Positions 12,771-25,844 of a stretch of 64,000 nt of DNA are shown here, piece after piece. The notes beneath the pieces were generated by a model that saw only the letters and a list, made by a program, of their open reading frames with translations, ran no database searches and was not told where the DNA came from. The stretch is from Elmis aenea (Eukaryota > Arthropoda > Insecta > Coleoptera > Elmidae): positions 30,243,467 to 30,307,466 of the forward strand of contig OX393584.1 of NCBI GenBank assembly GCA_947652605.1. Reading direction: 5' to 3'. Each line of letters opens with the position of its first letter. Position 1 is the stretch's first letter. Position numbers and translations under genes: made by a program.

Positions 12771-15700
12771 AATTCTTTTAAAAACTGTTTAAGAGTATAA
12801 TAATTTCCGAATAATTGTATGTGTTTATCTGCGTACTTACAAGCTGCAACAAACTTTTAAAAGTAAATTATTGTTGCATAATTCGATCCAACATTCCGCA
12901 ATGAAACAGTATTAAACATGACGTCGACATAAAAACTGTTTATAATAAAATGGCCCATTACATAAAAAGATGAAAATGCATAAAATATAACTAAACAAGA
13001 GTTGCAACTAAATTTATGTAAATATCACTTTCAAAACAAACCATGTAATTGCTTTGACGAGGTCACGATTATTATTAGAGATTCTACATTCATTTAAAAA
13101 CTTGTTAACGATTCCTTACAAATAAATGAATTGCTGTTGTGGAAATATTTAAATATGAGACGAGAATGTTGTTCGTTTTGGTCTTGTAGATGTTTTCGAT
13201 TAACGAATATCCATGAAAATGTTAATTTTTGAAGAGCTTCTAAACCAAATTTATTTGTTTTAATTATGTATTGCGTAACAGAGTATGCTACAAACCGACA
13301 GTAAACAATAATTATGCATAACATTAACAGGTATTTTACAAACGAGAAAGGTAGTAAAAGTTACTAATTACTATTACAACCGTAAAATTAGTAAATGTTG
13401 TGTGTTATAATATGTAAAGTAAGCGCCGCCACACAATAAAATTATGCGTTATAGTTTATAAATCGTACCAACACAAAATTGGCTTGTTTTGCGATAATAT
13501 ATTAACTAAAGTTACGCTTAAGTATTAGCTTTTTAATTGTAATATCCATGCATAACGTGAACGTGTAAATTTTTTATGGGCAATCATATTTACCGCTAAA
13601 GTTTATGTGGTTTACATCATTTTACAAAAGAAAATAAACTAAACAAACATTATGTAACGCTGTTAAGATGTTAGTTTTTAAACAATCGCGCGATACACTG
13701 TTTTGTAAGCATTTTTGGGACACCATAATTACCTGAAAAAAGAAACAGTAAAAACAATACCAATTCAAATTATTACTAAAATATAGTTTGGACATTTTAC
13801 CAGTAATAACAATCAAATACAGAAATGTAGAAAATTTTAGCTCAAATAATTTTTGTTCTAAGGTAAAATATGTGAAATCTGTATTTTACGAGTAATAAGC
13901 TAAGGCTTTTTTTTTGGGAACAGACAGTATGCAAGTCAAGAACACTAATGATAATTTTTATTATTGTATGTTATTTTAGACGAATATTTTAATGTGCAAA
14001 TAGGTACATACTTAGATGGTATTATTTACGACGAATTAGCTGTTAGCATTATAGTTTCCGGTAACTTTTTTTCTGGTAGCTAGTTAGCAGGTTAGTAGTA
14101 AATAAAAGTTTGTGTTGAAAGTGAAAATTGTTTTCTATAACTGAACATAAAATGTGTTAACAAGAGCTAAAAAACATTCTTATAAAAGTGTTATTTTAAC
14201 AAGGCACCTTCTGCAAAATTATAAGCAATTGTTTTTGCTGAGTCTCCACATTTGATACTTAAGTCGTCCTATCGTTTAGTATATTAAAAAATTTGTGAAT
14301 AAGTGAAATAAGTTTAACATTGCATTTTTAATGAATTTTATTTTACTCAGTAAACGTTGTTGTTTGCATAATTAGTGTTTCTGAACAGACTTGTAAAATG
14401 TTAAAATCAAAAACAACTTAAATACAAATTAACGGTTTCATACGAAATATTGAAAATATTTGACCTGAACAACGCTATCTTTTACACACACAAATATTTA
14501 CAAGTGTTATGCAGTTTCAAGTCGCATGTTTAAACATTGGTTTCGTTTTCAATGCAATGAACAGGTAAAAAAAGTGTAAATAATAATTTTCATTGATTTA
14601 AATTAAACGAGCACATCGGCAACGATTTTACAACTTTCCAACTCCCAACATAATCCATAATTTTTCAAATTAAAATTCATTACACTTCTGTAAAATTAAT
14701 GTGAAATGGTGACACAGATTCTTTTTACTAAAAAATATTTCCACTACAATCCTAAATTACGTAACACTTTAAATATCGGTGTGTTTCGACCAAATTTTTT
14801 TTGTCATCTTTAGCAGCCGAGCCCTTCAATTGATCTTTATAACTAAAAGTGATTTAAAAACAAAGAAAACGTAATCTAATTCTCGATAAACAAACGTCAT
14901 TTTCAAATCGTCACTGTAATCTGTTTATAGTGTATTTCATATTTTTCGCAATAAGTACTTTGAATAGAAATGTCATTTAGTTTTTATCTAATTTTTTTCA
15001 TGAACAAAATGTGGTATCTATGATTTCTATAATAAACGGAATCATTGTTTTAATATGCGTACATGGGTTGTACTAACAAATTCCTCGCAATATAGCTTTC
15101 TGTAATCTATAAAAGATAATAATTACGCAAAACTACAAATATTTTTATTATCACTCTGTTCGCCTTAGGTGTTTTTTTTTTAAATTAAACTAAGCGGTCG
15201 AACGGTTTGCATTTTTAAACGCTTTTATTTGTGTGGTATGGTAAAAATTGCGTTATTTATTTCTTGCTGTTGTTTATACATTAGGTTAATTTAATAATAA
15301 TGGTTGTATAAAAACACGACAATTCTGTTCTTTTATACCGACGTTCGTCTACTATAACTAATAAATACAATTAACTTATACTTTTTAAACAGGTTTTTAT
15401 CTTTTAAAATAAATTTTTAATATTCAAGAAACAAAATTCCATGTTTGTCTGATAATTTGTCACAATATTAAAATATCTAAAGGATGACGAATGTGACAAA
15501 GGTTTTTCATTATATTTACACAAAAATTTCGAATAGGGAAAATGTTTGTTAAATCGAAATAAATTTATTATTGCCGAAAGTATTCGACAAACCGTTTCCC
15601 TAAAAGGTAGCTGCTAAGATTTAAAATCACCTTTGCAGTTTTTCGGTTGAACACACGATAAACGGTTGTTTTGATAAAACAGCCATGGCAAAAAAAAATG

Positions 15701-15895
15701 TTAACTGTTACCTGTGAATACTGATTAATACGCATCGGAGTATGAAGGAGGTTGACTTACTAATTAGTTGAATATAAAATGTCTGCTTGCAATGATGGAA
15801 TAGATAAAACTACTGCATGTTATACATTCAATCGAAACTCCGCAAGCAGGTTTTGGAAACTTTTTTGGCAAAAACGTTTAAACCCATGGAAAAAT
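12771..15895. other. No gene seen in 3.1 kb
   Basis: Long AT-rich stretch without recognisable coding, RNA or repeat structure. Open frames are short and lack motifs. Confidence 0.5.
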
Positions 15896-16110
15896 GTATA
15901 CGGTGGTCCAAATTCGATGGGATTACATGGGTATAGTCAAGATAGAGAAACGGTTAAATTACCAAAAATGTGCAGTTTTCTGAGACAAACTCAGAACAGT
16001 TCTCAAATATATTCTATCATTTCTGGTTTTTATTGTTTTTTTTTTGTATTCACAGCCTACTTTTTGTTTCTCATGTTTAAAGAAATTGAAAAACCTTTGT
16101 AACTTTTGGA
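15896..16110. mobile_element. Fragment of the foldback element at 36802
   Basis: From GGTGGTCCAAATTCGATGGG onward this stretch follows the left arm and early interior of the 36802-37407 element, including GAGAAACGGTTAAATTACC and the ACTCAGAAC segment, and then stops. It is a truncated copy without a right arm. The 107-codon open frame starting upstream at 15779 runs through it and is therefore not a host gene. Confidence 0.75.
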
Positions 16111-16916
16111 TTGCAGTCCAAAAATTAAATTTTTATTTCAGTTCTTACATAATTTATTTTTGCGGTATTAAAAAATTATAAAGGAAATTAATGCAGTTTT
16201 TTTCCGCAGGTTCCAGTAGCTTAATCAGAGTTAATTTGTTTCAGTTTAATTTTGAGTATACGATTTACACTTAGGAGCATACTAAAAATTGTTAATTAAT
16301 TTTCTTTTATACACTATTAAAAGTAAAAAAGTCCTAGAAACTCTATGCCACGTACAATCTATATAGCGAAATGTAAAAAATAGCTGTGTGACACTCCATA
16401 CAAGATGTTTAATTTCAGTAACAATATGACGTACTCTCACCAGCAACATTATTAATAACAATGTACGAATTAATAATGAAAATTAAAGATGGGTGTTTCT
16501 TAATTAAATGGATTAAAATAATTAGGCTGGGATTATTTCATTCACAAATTACTTTAACGAACGAATAGACAATGACGAGACTGATGGACATAGACACTTT
16601 CATATGATATTGAATTTTAATACGATACATTAAAACATCTTTTTTAAGCTACACTATATCGACATCACTTTTATTATGTATTATTGCAAGTTTTGCAAAT
16701 ATCTTTTCAAAAAGTTTCTACACAGCTTTAATATTTTTTAATTTTATGGAACATGTCCAGCGCTTTTTACGCTTACAAAGAACACAAAAATGTTTTTCTG
16801 TGTTCGTTTAATGGTGGGTGGCACTTTTTTTGTATCTACATATCCAGTTTAAGGGTTCCAACAATTGTGAATGTACATTTATTATTTCCAAAGTCATATG
16901 ATGCTAGATTTTAGCG

Positions 16917-17516
16917 ACTTTTTGAATGTTTAAATTTCTTAACAAAAATTGGAATTTGACAATCAAAATTTAAATCTAGCAATATTTTTGGATTCTAAAT
17001 AACTTTTTCCCATATTTTTTTTTGTATCTCTTAAAATAAGGGCACTTTACTCTTGCGAATATTTCAAATATCGCTAAAATCTAGTGTCCCATGACTTTTA
17101 TTAAACTTTTGGTTATCTTAAACTTAGTTTTAGACCATGCACCAACTTTTATCAAGAATAAAATTTTCTGATAAATCAATAATAAAAAAGTTTTCCATTT
17201 GTTACAGACTTTTTGAATGTTAAAATTTCTTAAAAAATAAAAATTAGAATTTGTCAATCAAAATTTAAATCTAGCCCTATTTTTGGATTCTAAACAACTT
17301 TTTCCCATAATTTTTTTTTATATCTCTTAAAATAAGGGCACTTTACTCCTGCGAATATTTCAAAAGTCGCTAAAATCCAGTGTCCCATGACTTTTATTAA
17401 TTTTTTGTTCATCTTAAAATTAGTTTTAGACCATGCACCAAGTTTTATACGAAATACAATTTTCTGAGAAATCGATGATAAACAAACTTTTCCATTTGTT
17501 GCAAACATTTTGAATG
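16917..17516. repeat. Tandem duplication, 290-bp unit, two copies
   Basis: Copies begin with GACTTTTTGAATG at 16917 and 17207. They share ATCTCTTAAAATAAGGGCAC, AGTGTCCCATGACTTTTATT and TTTTAGACCATGCACCAA in the same order. A third start (ATTTTGAATGACGC) appears at the right edge. Confidence 0.85.
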
Positions 17517-18922
17517 ACGCTGTATAACAAGTTGTAGGAAATTATTTTTTGAATCCAATTTTCCTTGTAAGGAAGTTGATGTTGTATGTAATTATGAATT
17601 TTTCAATCGATTTACATTTTGGCATATTCTGATGCTATTTTTCATGCACAAAGCATGAATACGAAATGACAATGTGATGCTGAATCAATTAAATTGCCCT
17701 TAACTAATTTAGGTAATGTACAGAATTTTCCAGAAGTTTTTATCTATTTTGGAAAAAATGGCATGATTTTTAAAAAAGTTGCCCAAGGACAGGATAATAT
17801 TTTTATTTGAAATACGATTGACTGTTTTAGATAATTTTTTTAAATACTTAGTTTAAAAATACAAATCGAAAAAGTTACCAATAAAATAGAACAATATTCA
17901 TGGTAATAACAATATTTAATAACATAACTTTAAACAAAATTTATGCAACTGTCAGATTTAAAACTTACCATAACTAGTCGATATATGTAACATTTATATG
18001 TTCGCAAAATCCCTAAATCTCTCGTGTTGTGACATCTGGAATATGATGTGCATTTATGCATCGTTGCGGTTTTATCAATTATCAGCCGGCTATATTTACT
18101 TAACGATTTGTAGTTTGGCATAATGCAAGTTTTTACGTTTAAATTATGAAATTTTGCAAACTGAAGCAAAATATTTGCAAGTTCTGCACATTGCTGTAAA
18201 GTAAAAATGCATATCTATTCTAAAAGTGAGATTTTAGCAGCATGATCAAGTAGTAAACGCTATCTATATGTAATTTACACGGGTTTACCTTCACCCACAT
18301 CTTTGCAAGGATGCGTCCTAGCGAACGCGAGGGATTCGATTTGAGAGACAAGCAAATTAAATGAACATATTTATTATTTGCTTACATATTTACATAGAAC
18401 TATAATTGAAAGGGCACTAACTTGCCAATACACATGTAATCAACATGAAATTCTAATATTTTCGTAAACGAAAATTCCATAACAAAAAAAAGTGTCCAGT
18501 TATGAAACATTTCCAATGCATCGATATTCGTGGAACTTGTAATGTGGTCATTATTTCTGACGACTCGAGAGTTTTCCATATTAGCGTGGAAAACGTGCTG
18601 GCTATGTGTCTAGGTAATTACATTACTGGAACGGCGTTTTTGCCCAGCACCAGAATTAACAAATTTTAAATATCTAACAAATCTACTGTACAAATTTCAA
18701 AACCATATGTATATGCCTCTAATTTTTTTTTATACAACACCTGAACATGACGGAATACCCGAGAATAGCCTGTACGGACGCAACTTTTATCAAGGCCGCT
18801 CAGAAAACAAACACTACAATAACTGTTGAGGACTATTGTGTGCTTATCAATATTGTTAAAGTATTTGGAATGATAAGGAAACTGTTTAGTGTCGAGATAC
18901 ACTTGTTTAGCACTGCACGCGC
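17517..18922. other. No gene seen; probable 3' flank of the PDZ gene
   Basis: AT-rich. The part next to 18923 should include the 3' UTR of the minus-strand PDZ gene. A minus-strand AATAAA (18370-18375) is one possible polyadenylation signal, about 550 bp after the stop. Confidence 0.4.
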
Positions 18923-19423
18923 TCAAAGTTTTTGCACAATATCGAACTTCTTTTTGAAATCCATGTGTTCTTTTTTGGGGTCGAACTTTCCTTTTTGCTT
19001 GAGTTTAGCCCGGAGCTCCGCCGCAGTCATGTTAAGGTTGAGGGTTCCGTTTTCTTGTCCTTTCGGTAACTTTTCGACAACTTGTTTTTCTGGTGTTTTC
19101 GTGACGACGTCTGGAATGTGATCGTCATCTTTAGGATCGATTACTAATAGTTTAGTTTCGTTGGCATGCTGCTTAATTATTTCCACCACCTGCTTGTGGT
19201 TTTTATCTCCGATGTTCTCACCGTTCACTTCCAGGATACGATCTCCCTGACGTAAGCCCGCAGCTTCGGCCGGAGAGCCTTCGTCTACCTTCCCGATATA
19301 TTGTCCATGCTTACCCTTCTCAGCATGTAAATTAAAACCGTATCCGTCGAAGTGATCCCATTTGATAATATGGCAAAGGCGAGCGTTCTGGTGATTGTTA
19401 ATCACCGAATTATTGGTAGACAT
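18923..19423 (-). CDS. Sip1: NHERF/Sip1-like single-PDZ scaffold protein
   Basis: The frame encodes 166 residues from the first ATG (19421-19423, G at -3) to TGA at 18923-18925, without introns. Residues 16-98 form a PDZ domain: the ligand-binding loop GYGF is followed by GQYIGKVDEGSPAEAAGL, GDRILEVNGENI and an ETKLLVID end, very close to PDZ domains of Na+/H+ exchanger regulatory factors. The last 35 residues, with MTAAELRAKLKQK and FKKKFDIVQKL, match the C-terminal ERM-binding (EBP50) tail in type. NHERF proteins link membrane transporters and receptors to ezrin/moesin and cortical actin under the apical membrane. Vertebrate NHERF1/2 have two PDZ domains. This protein has one, and the linker is short. 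It may be a short isoform or the full insect form. I see no sign of decay. Confidence 0.93.
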   Translation of the reverse strand: MSTNNSVINNHQNARLCHIIKWDHFDGYGFNLHAEKGKHGQYIGKVDEGSPAEAAGLRQGDRILEVNGENIGDKNHKQVVEIIKQHANETKLLVIDPKDDDHIPDVVTKTPEKQVVEKLPKGQENGTLNLNMTAAELRAKLKQKGKFDPKKEHMDFKKKFDIVQKL

Positions 19424-19740
19424 AACTGACACCGCGGACACTACACGGATGAACAAACAACACTACTGAACAACCGAACGATGGCTAGCGAGGCATCGTG
19501 CACGTCACTAGCACAGGTGCGGATCAGGCCGATGGCAACTAGAATGCGGTGATACTGGTAGTGGTAAAGTAATGAATGCCCGAATGCCCGTCCCGCGCTC
19601 CTTGACCGTACAGCTACGTATAACTAGCACCAAAGTAAGACCGCGAACTGTCTGTCAGGGTCGCTTTGGTTTCTTCGATCTACGTTATGAAATCCGTGAT
19701 TTTCAACTGACGAACCGACTGCAATAAATTCCTAACTGAA
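19424..19740 (-). promoter_or_regulatory. Probable promoter and 5' UTR of the PDZ gene
   Basis: Base composition rises from AT-rich to mixed with many CpGs just upstream of the ATG. On the minus strand an arthropod initiator-like TTCAGTAGTG lies at 19461-19470, about 45 bases before the ATG. No TATA box is evident. The transcription start is inferred. Confidence 0.45.
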
Positions 19741-20289
19741 GTATCGCTACATCAAATCGTTATCATTGTTAACTTGATAAGTCCCATGATAGTGATAATT
19801 ACTCGCGACAAATTTCTAGAAAAAAAATCGCAGTACTCGTGTTTTCCACCAGCAATCAATTTTTTAAAACTATTTTTGACACTATCGATTCTTTTATTAT
19901 TAACCCATAGTTATCCACGATATTTGAACATAAAAATAAAATAACTACGCTCGGCAGCGTTGTTTACGTCATAAGTATAAATAATCCGTGCATGTCGATA
20001 AAAGATATGTGCATCGTTTAACTGTGTTATGATAATTAATAAACTAAACAACTGGACAAGCTGTAGAGGATGTTTACTGTGCTATCATCGCTGTCATACT
20101 GTCTCAGTTGTACGCAATTTCAATTTTGCATAATATCTACCAAAAGCAGTCAGATTATTGGTTTCAATATGACGATCGACGATTCAATATTTCGAACTAC
20201 CTACTATAATAAAACAGTATTTTGAAAAAAAATGTTTTTTATTCATGAATATCTACAATCTGGCTCGTACTTTAGATATTCATATATTG
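19741..20289. other. No gene seen
   Basis: AT-rich upstream flank of the PDZ gene. Confidence 0.45.
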
Positions 20290-20755
20290 TTCAATAGGAA
20301 CTAAGACAAATTAAGTTAAACGAACTCGTGTATCGTGACGACTTAATACTATTTGAAAATAGCCAAGAAGAACTGGAAAATCGTATTGAAAAATGGGGAG
20401 GGATGTGTAGACTGATCGATAAAATTAGTAACGAAAAAATTCGAAATAACCTATGAGTAACATATATTAAAAAAGAGATGGAGACGAATCAATTAAGATG
20501 GCTTGGACATCTACTACGCATGCTAGGAAATAGATACGCGAAAATAGGTTGGAAAATGAAGATGGATGGGAAAAAAATAGGAAGACAAAGAATAAAATGG
20601 GAAAAAGAAGTGAGGCAGAGACTAGAAAAAAAGGAGTCAGCTGGAGAGATGTGCCACAATTAGCTAACGATAGTCAGGAGTGGAGAAACATAACACAGAA
20701 ATAGAAAAGCATACCTCGACACCGAAAGGTACAAGAGGAACCGATTAAGAAGAAG
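20290..20755 (+). pseudogene. Non-LTR element 3' fragment
   Basis: The plus strand reads YRDDLILFENSQEELENRIEKW-like residues, then METNQLRWLGHLLRM and a basic tail with GRQRIKWEKEVRQRLE, with frame breaks. It ends CCGAAAGGTACAAGAGGAA followed by an AAG repeat, a typical non-LTR tail. The minus-strand copy at 23060-24140 shares the C-terminus and the same 3' end. Confidence 0.8.
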
Positions 20756-21589
20756 AAGAAGTATATGTATACCAATGCTGGCTGCTTTTATCCACTAAGT
20801 GTTTCCCATAGTACCATTTATAATGGTAAAACGTCCAAAACCCTTATTACTGATGACACATTTGTTTAGAAATAGCAAAGTACATAGTTTCAAACCTTAC
20901 ATTTTAGTTTACCATTATAATTTGGTTATAATAAAAATAACATTTACAAATAAAACTAAGACAGCAAATATTTATTTTTGCATGTTTGTATACACATAAT
21001 TATCATTATTATCATAAACTGTTTGTTAGCAAATATTTAGTTATTTCAAATTTGAAACGAATGTATTGAAAGTTCCATAAAATTCGCCAGCGTTATCTTA
21101 CCATTTCGTTAATATTCATGTTCAATTTACCACCGACTATTAAACAATGATTGACTCTATAAGTCGCTGCAAAGCCGTATTGTAATGTTAGACTATTGTT
21201 ATTTTTACATTTACTTCACATGTAGATGGATATACATCATTGTAATCATTTTAAAGAGTTTCTCTGTGCTCATTCTAATCTAATAAATACCTGGTTGTTT
21301 TCGCTTGTAAATTAAAACAGGTTCAAAGAATGCTTAGAATATATTATCGCTGTGAAAGTGCCTATTATAATTACACTCAAAACATGTAGATATTTAAATT
21401 CTTTAGGTTTTTCAAAATGATTATTAAGCACACATTATAAATTAATTATGAAATACTTGTACAGACACTGCGATGTAGTTTCCTAAAACCCAATACCTAC
21501 CATTTATTCCGTAATTTGTGGTTGTTTGGTTTAAAAAAGAATTTGCTTGGAAAAAATAATACAGATTCGCTTAAAATATCAATTGGCAT
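20756..21589. other. No gene seen
   Basis: AT-rich, without recognisable features. Confidence 0.5.
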
Positions 21590-22340
21590 TTTTTATTAAG
21601 AAAGGGTAGGGCAACAACAGATCAAATTTTTATGACGAAGCAAATACTAAATAATGCACACGAACAGAATTTAGGCCTGCATATGCTTTTCATCGATTTT
21701 AGCCAAGTTTATGATTCGATAATTAGAAGTAAACTGTATGAAACGATGGCCGAACGAGGGATTCCAAATAAGATAAAAAATCTAACAAAGATGACGTTAG
21801 AAAGAGCATATAATAAGGTAGGGGTGGAAGGGCATATATCAACAGGCTTTAGAGTGTAACGGGGGTTGAGACAAGGTGACCTAATGTCTATGATATTGTT
21901 CAACATAGTGTTGGAGGTAGTAATAAGAAAAAGTGGTATTCAAAGAAGTGGTTTAATCTCCAGTTATAGGCAGCAGTGTATGGCATATGCGGATGTTATA
22001 GTGTTAATGACAAGATCGCGTAGAGTTGGTGAAGATGTTTAAAAATCTGGAGACGACAGCAAGGGAATATGGACTAAGGATCAATGAAGAAAAAACAAAA
22101 TAGATGGAAGTGAGAACAGGAGACAAAGAAGAGGCAAAGATTTTGGACATTAAAGCAGATAATAATAAGCAGTATGCGTTTGCTAGTGTAAGCCAATTCG
22201 AGTACATGGGAGTAACGTTAACAAACAATTGTCAGGAGGAAATAGGGATTGGTAAGAGAATGGCAAAAGGTAGCGGGTCGATGACAGCGTTGATAGGGTT
22301 ACTAAAATCAAAACTCGTCTCTAAAAGTACAAAAATTAGA
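21590..22340 (+). pseudogene. Non-LTR reverse transcriptase remnant with altered catalytic box
   Basis: The first part reads KGRATTDQIFMTKQILNNA and LGLHMLFIDFSQVYDSI, the motif with the first catalytic aspartate. Then come GLRQGDLMSMILFNIVLE and YADVIVLMTRS, where the expected YADD box has V in place of the second D. A further frame carries QFEYMGVTLTNN. In-frame stops and frame changes separate the pieces. The copy is dead and truncated at both ends. Confidence 0.85.
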
Positions 22341-23059
22341 CTTTACCAAAACGGTCATTCGACAATTTTTATCAATCTGAAAATACAATCCTGCTGAAGT
22401 CTATTTAGGTTTACCACATTTTAGAAGTTATACTGCCATTCTTAAAGCAACTCGTAATAGCTTATTTTAAAATAAGTTTAATAAAGAATTCGAAAATGTA
22501 AAAATGTATAACGGCTGCTTATTAAAAATGAAAAGTTAAGTTTTTTGTCACTAAGAACGGAAGTAAAATATCACAGAAAGTGTACACTATGTCTTTCTAT
22601 TATAAAAATTATATTCAAGAATGTAACAATAGTAATTGTTAAATTGATTAAAAAAATTGAACTAATGCATTGTTAGCCGGTTTACCTTCAAGCATATAAG
22701 TTAACTTGGTTGCATATTAGGTTTGAAAATCATGTTTTTAAAACCCACAAGTAAAATATTTAAAAAAGCTACGTAAAATCATAAAAACTGAAAAACGATG
22801 CGTAAATTTTAGAGGTGGTATACATTCTACAAATCAACCTATTTTAAAAAAGAAGACAAATGTGTTGCTTTATTAATTTTGATTTTTGTCAATTTGTCTT
22901 TCATAAAGGACAATGATTAGTAAAAGCTAACGTAAGTAGGACAATTTTACCTCTAATTCATAAAAAAAGTTGAGTCCTTTAGTCAATTTTGAGAAGATCA
23001 TGATGCTAGCATAATTGGCCCATAGCGGTATCACGAAAACGTTAAAATATCTTCTTAAT
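22341..23059. other. No gene seen
   Basis: AT-rich, without recognisable features. Confidence 0.5.
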
Positions 23060-24140
23060 CTTAATCAATTCCTCTTGTACCTTTCGGTGTCGAGGTATGC
23101 TTTTCTAATTCTGTGTTATGTTTCTCCACTCCTGCCTATCGTTAGCTAATTGTGGCACATCTCTCCAGCTGACTCCCTTTTCTTCTAGTCTCTGCCTCAC
23201 TTGTTTTTCCCATTTTATTCTTGGTCTTCCTCTATTTCTTTTTCCCTCCATCTGTATTTTCCATTCTATTTCGAGTATCTACTTTCTGGCATGCGTAGTA
23301 AATGTCCAAGCCATCTTAATTAATTCGTCTCCATCTTTTTCCTAATATCAGTTGCTTCTAGATTTTTTCTAATTTTTTCGTTACTGGTTTTATCGGTCAG
23401 TCTACATCCCTCTATTCTTGTCAGAAATCTCATTTTCTCTACCTGTATTTTTTGTTTTTGTTTTTGTGTTAGTGTCCAAGTTTTTGAACTGTACGTGAGA
23501 ACGGGTACGTACCCTGCTTTAAAAACTCGCGTCTTCGTTTCTTTTGATATCTCGTTCTTACTTATCAAACATTTATTAGCGGCGTAGTAAAATTTCGTCG
23601 CTGCCGCTATTCTGTTATTCGGAGCTTTCTTCAATTTACCATTCTCTGCAATTATTGTTCCTAAATATTTAAAATTCGCTACATGCTCTATTTTTTTTTT
23701 ACTTAGCATAATTGTAACTGGTTCATGGTTTCGCTATAACCATAGCCTTTGTTTTTGTTATATTAATTTTCGTATTATATCTACTTAATGTATCTGCCCA
23801 TACGTCTATATTGAATTGCAAGTTCTTTTCGCTTTTAGCTAATAGCACCACATCATGTGCAAAGGCTAATTCTGTTAAGGTTATTGGTTTTAGTTCATTT
23901 CAACCACAGTAGGCTTTCTTTGTGTTTTGCTTACATCCTTTAATTATTTTATGTGCCTCCTTGTCTTGCTCCCACTGTTGTTATAAATTCCTGGGAACTA
24001 CTGTTATGGGTTCGCACATGATTGCTACTACTTTTATATAAACTCTTGATGGCGTTTAATTATCCTTCTCCCACTCAACTTTGTTTCAATATCTTCCAGA
24101 TCTTTTTTCTTGGCACTCTATCGGAGGCTTTAAACAGACG
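23060..24140 (-). pseudogene. Non-LTR reverse transcriptase C-terminal half
   Basis: On the minus strand the distal part (about 23930-23700) includes a connection-like segment ending KINITKTKAMVIAK. A longer intact frame (23709-23320) carries HVANFKYLGTIIAENGK, VLTYSSKTWTLTQKQ, VEKMRFLTRIEGC and ends EATDIRKKMETN. The C-terminal tail with GRPRIKWEKQVRQRLEEKG continues past a frame break to about 23130. The 3' end CCGAAAGGTACAAGAGG faces left. Same family as 20290-20755. Stops and shifts show that it is inactive. Confidence 0.88.
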
Positions 24141-24890
24141 TTAAAATATAGAGTGGGTATAAAAAAAAGCACGAGTTCTAATATCTGCATAAAACGGGAA
24201 CCGAAAGTAGAACCAAACTTGAACTAAAACTGGCTCCAAACCGCCTTATTTGTAGAACCAGTGCAATACTTGGAAACATTTTTCAGGAATCCTTACCAAA
24301 CCAAAACTAATAACTTTTTTACAGGTTCACAATGACATATTTTGGAAAAAGATTTTTCTTGCATTAAAGAATAGTGGTCGACATGCTCTTCGAAAATCTA
24401 GGCTTGGGTATAAATTATACAGTACAAAAAAGAATTTTGCATACTCAAACTTAACCAGTTTTTTATTAATGGTATTGAAAAGCTACACCCGAACCGAAGC
24501 TATTTTTTGGTTTGTGATTTTTAGTATGAACCAACTGAAGACGACTTTTTAGATGTTTCCCACTTATTTCAAAACTTGCCCATTCACACAATAAAGAAGT
24601 CATGTATTTGTAACATAGATTTAATTTAGAAATTACATTTGACAAATAAATATTTATTTAGTGATAATATAACAGATCATGATATGTATACATAGTAAAC
24701 CAGCCTTTCGTAGTGTGCATTCCTTAAAAATTAAGATAAATTAAATAAATATATAAAATACGGCACACCGGACACAAAGAACTCCACTATAAGTCGAAAA
24801 AATATATTTGTATATTTGCGTAGTATTATCCTATTGACTTAATTCTATGTTGCGGGTGTCGTATGAAATGATTGTGCAGGCGTCAAAAAT
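24141..24890. other. No gene seen
   Basis: AT-rich, with AACC-rich phrases near 24190-24330 that may be an old repeat. Confidence 0.45.
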
Positions 24891-24899
24891 GACGATTGA

Positions 24900-25330
24900 C
24901 GCGTCTACTGCAATAAGTTGTTTAGTGTCAGGTCGTTATCTGTGCAGCAGTGCGCGACAATTGGCTCTTGACTTATATACATGAAAGATCACAATAGTAG
25001 TACATGATCAGCACGTGCGGGTAGCCGAACGGCCCGTAGGTGCGCGCGAGGCCCTATCAACGCGCTGCTCCCTATATCCCTATAGCCACTTCTTGGCGAC
25101 TCCTGGGTGCTACTGCTCTTCGCTCCGCTGCCGACTCAGCAGAACGGCGCTGTGCGTCGCCCTGCACCGTGCGCGACCAGCGCCCCTCTCGTGTCACTAT
25201 ATACTACTACATGCGGGGCTCGGGGTATAGCTTTCTGGTGCCTTTTCAAAATGGGAGTTAGCGGGCCGGTCGGCCAGCCCTACCGCTCCGACGCCCCTGG
25301 TGCCGCAGTAATTGTCGCGGGAGTTCTTCC
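24900..25330. promoter_or_regulatory. CpG-rich, GC-rich block
   Basis: This is the most GC- and CpG-rich stretch outside exons (CACGTGCGGG, GGTGCGCGCGAGG, GCGGGCCGGTCGGCC), in sharp contrast to its AT-rich flanks. Overlapping plus-strand open frames at 25015-25391 exist in two phases, which is what base composition alone would give. It could be a promoter with a non-coding first exon, or the 3' flank of prohormone-4. I see no splice chain that decides this. Confidence 0.4.
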
Positions 25331-25844
25331 TTATTTTACAATACAAAAAAATCACAAAATATATAATTACCATTCGATTTATCGTAAGTAGTACTAAACA
25401 CCCTTAATTGGCGTTTTATGAACACGTTATAAGAACATTGGGAAAGATAAAAGATTTTATAAAACACTATCGTTATATACTATGCAATATTCGAACGGCA
25501 CGTGTATTTGCATGCATATCGATGGCTGCACTCTCTCTCTTAAGACCGCTTCTTCGTTTGAGTATACTAAATACGTCTAATGATATGTGAAATCCCAAAG
25601 TTTAGGTACTTTGGTGCTTGATATGTATCTTAATTAGTCTGATTGTTTTGGCCGTTATCGTTAAAAGGACCCGCGGAGACAGTCGCGAATCCAAATTTGG
25701 CCAGGGATTCCAAAGGGGACGGATTCTACGAACTCTGCTGCCGAAGGTTGCGGTTTAAAAAGGTAGATAAGAGTAAAAGCCTTTTATGAGAGGTGCGTGC
25801 GGTTGGGGATGCGCGAAAAATACAGCAGCAGGGTCCGATATACT

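Noticed and set aside
15779..16102. 107-codon plus frame that could be taken for a small gene
   Set aside because: Most of it is a truncated copy of the foldback element at 36802-37407.
18666..19121. Plus and minus frames overlapping the end of the PDZ gene
   Set aside because: They are antisense shadows or 3' flank without motifs; the PDZ frame explains the region.
25015..25391. Three overlapping plus frames of 71-94 codons
   Set aside because: GC-rich DNA has few stops in any phase; no motif, no consistent phase, no splice chain.
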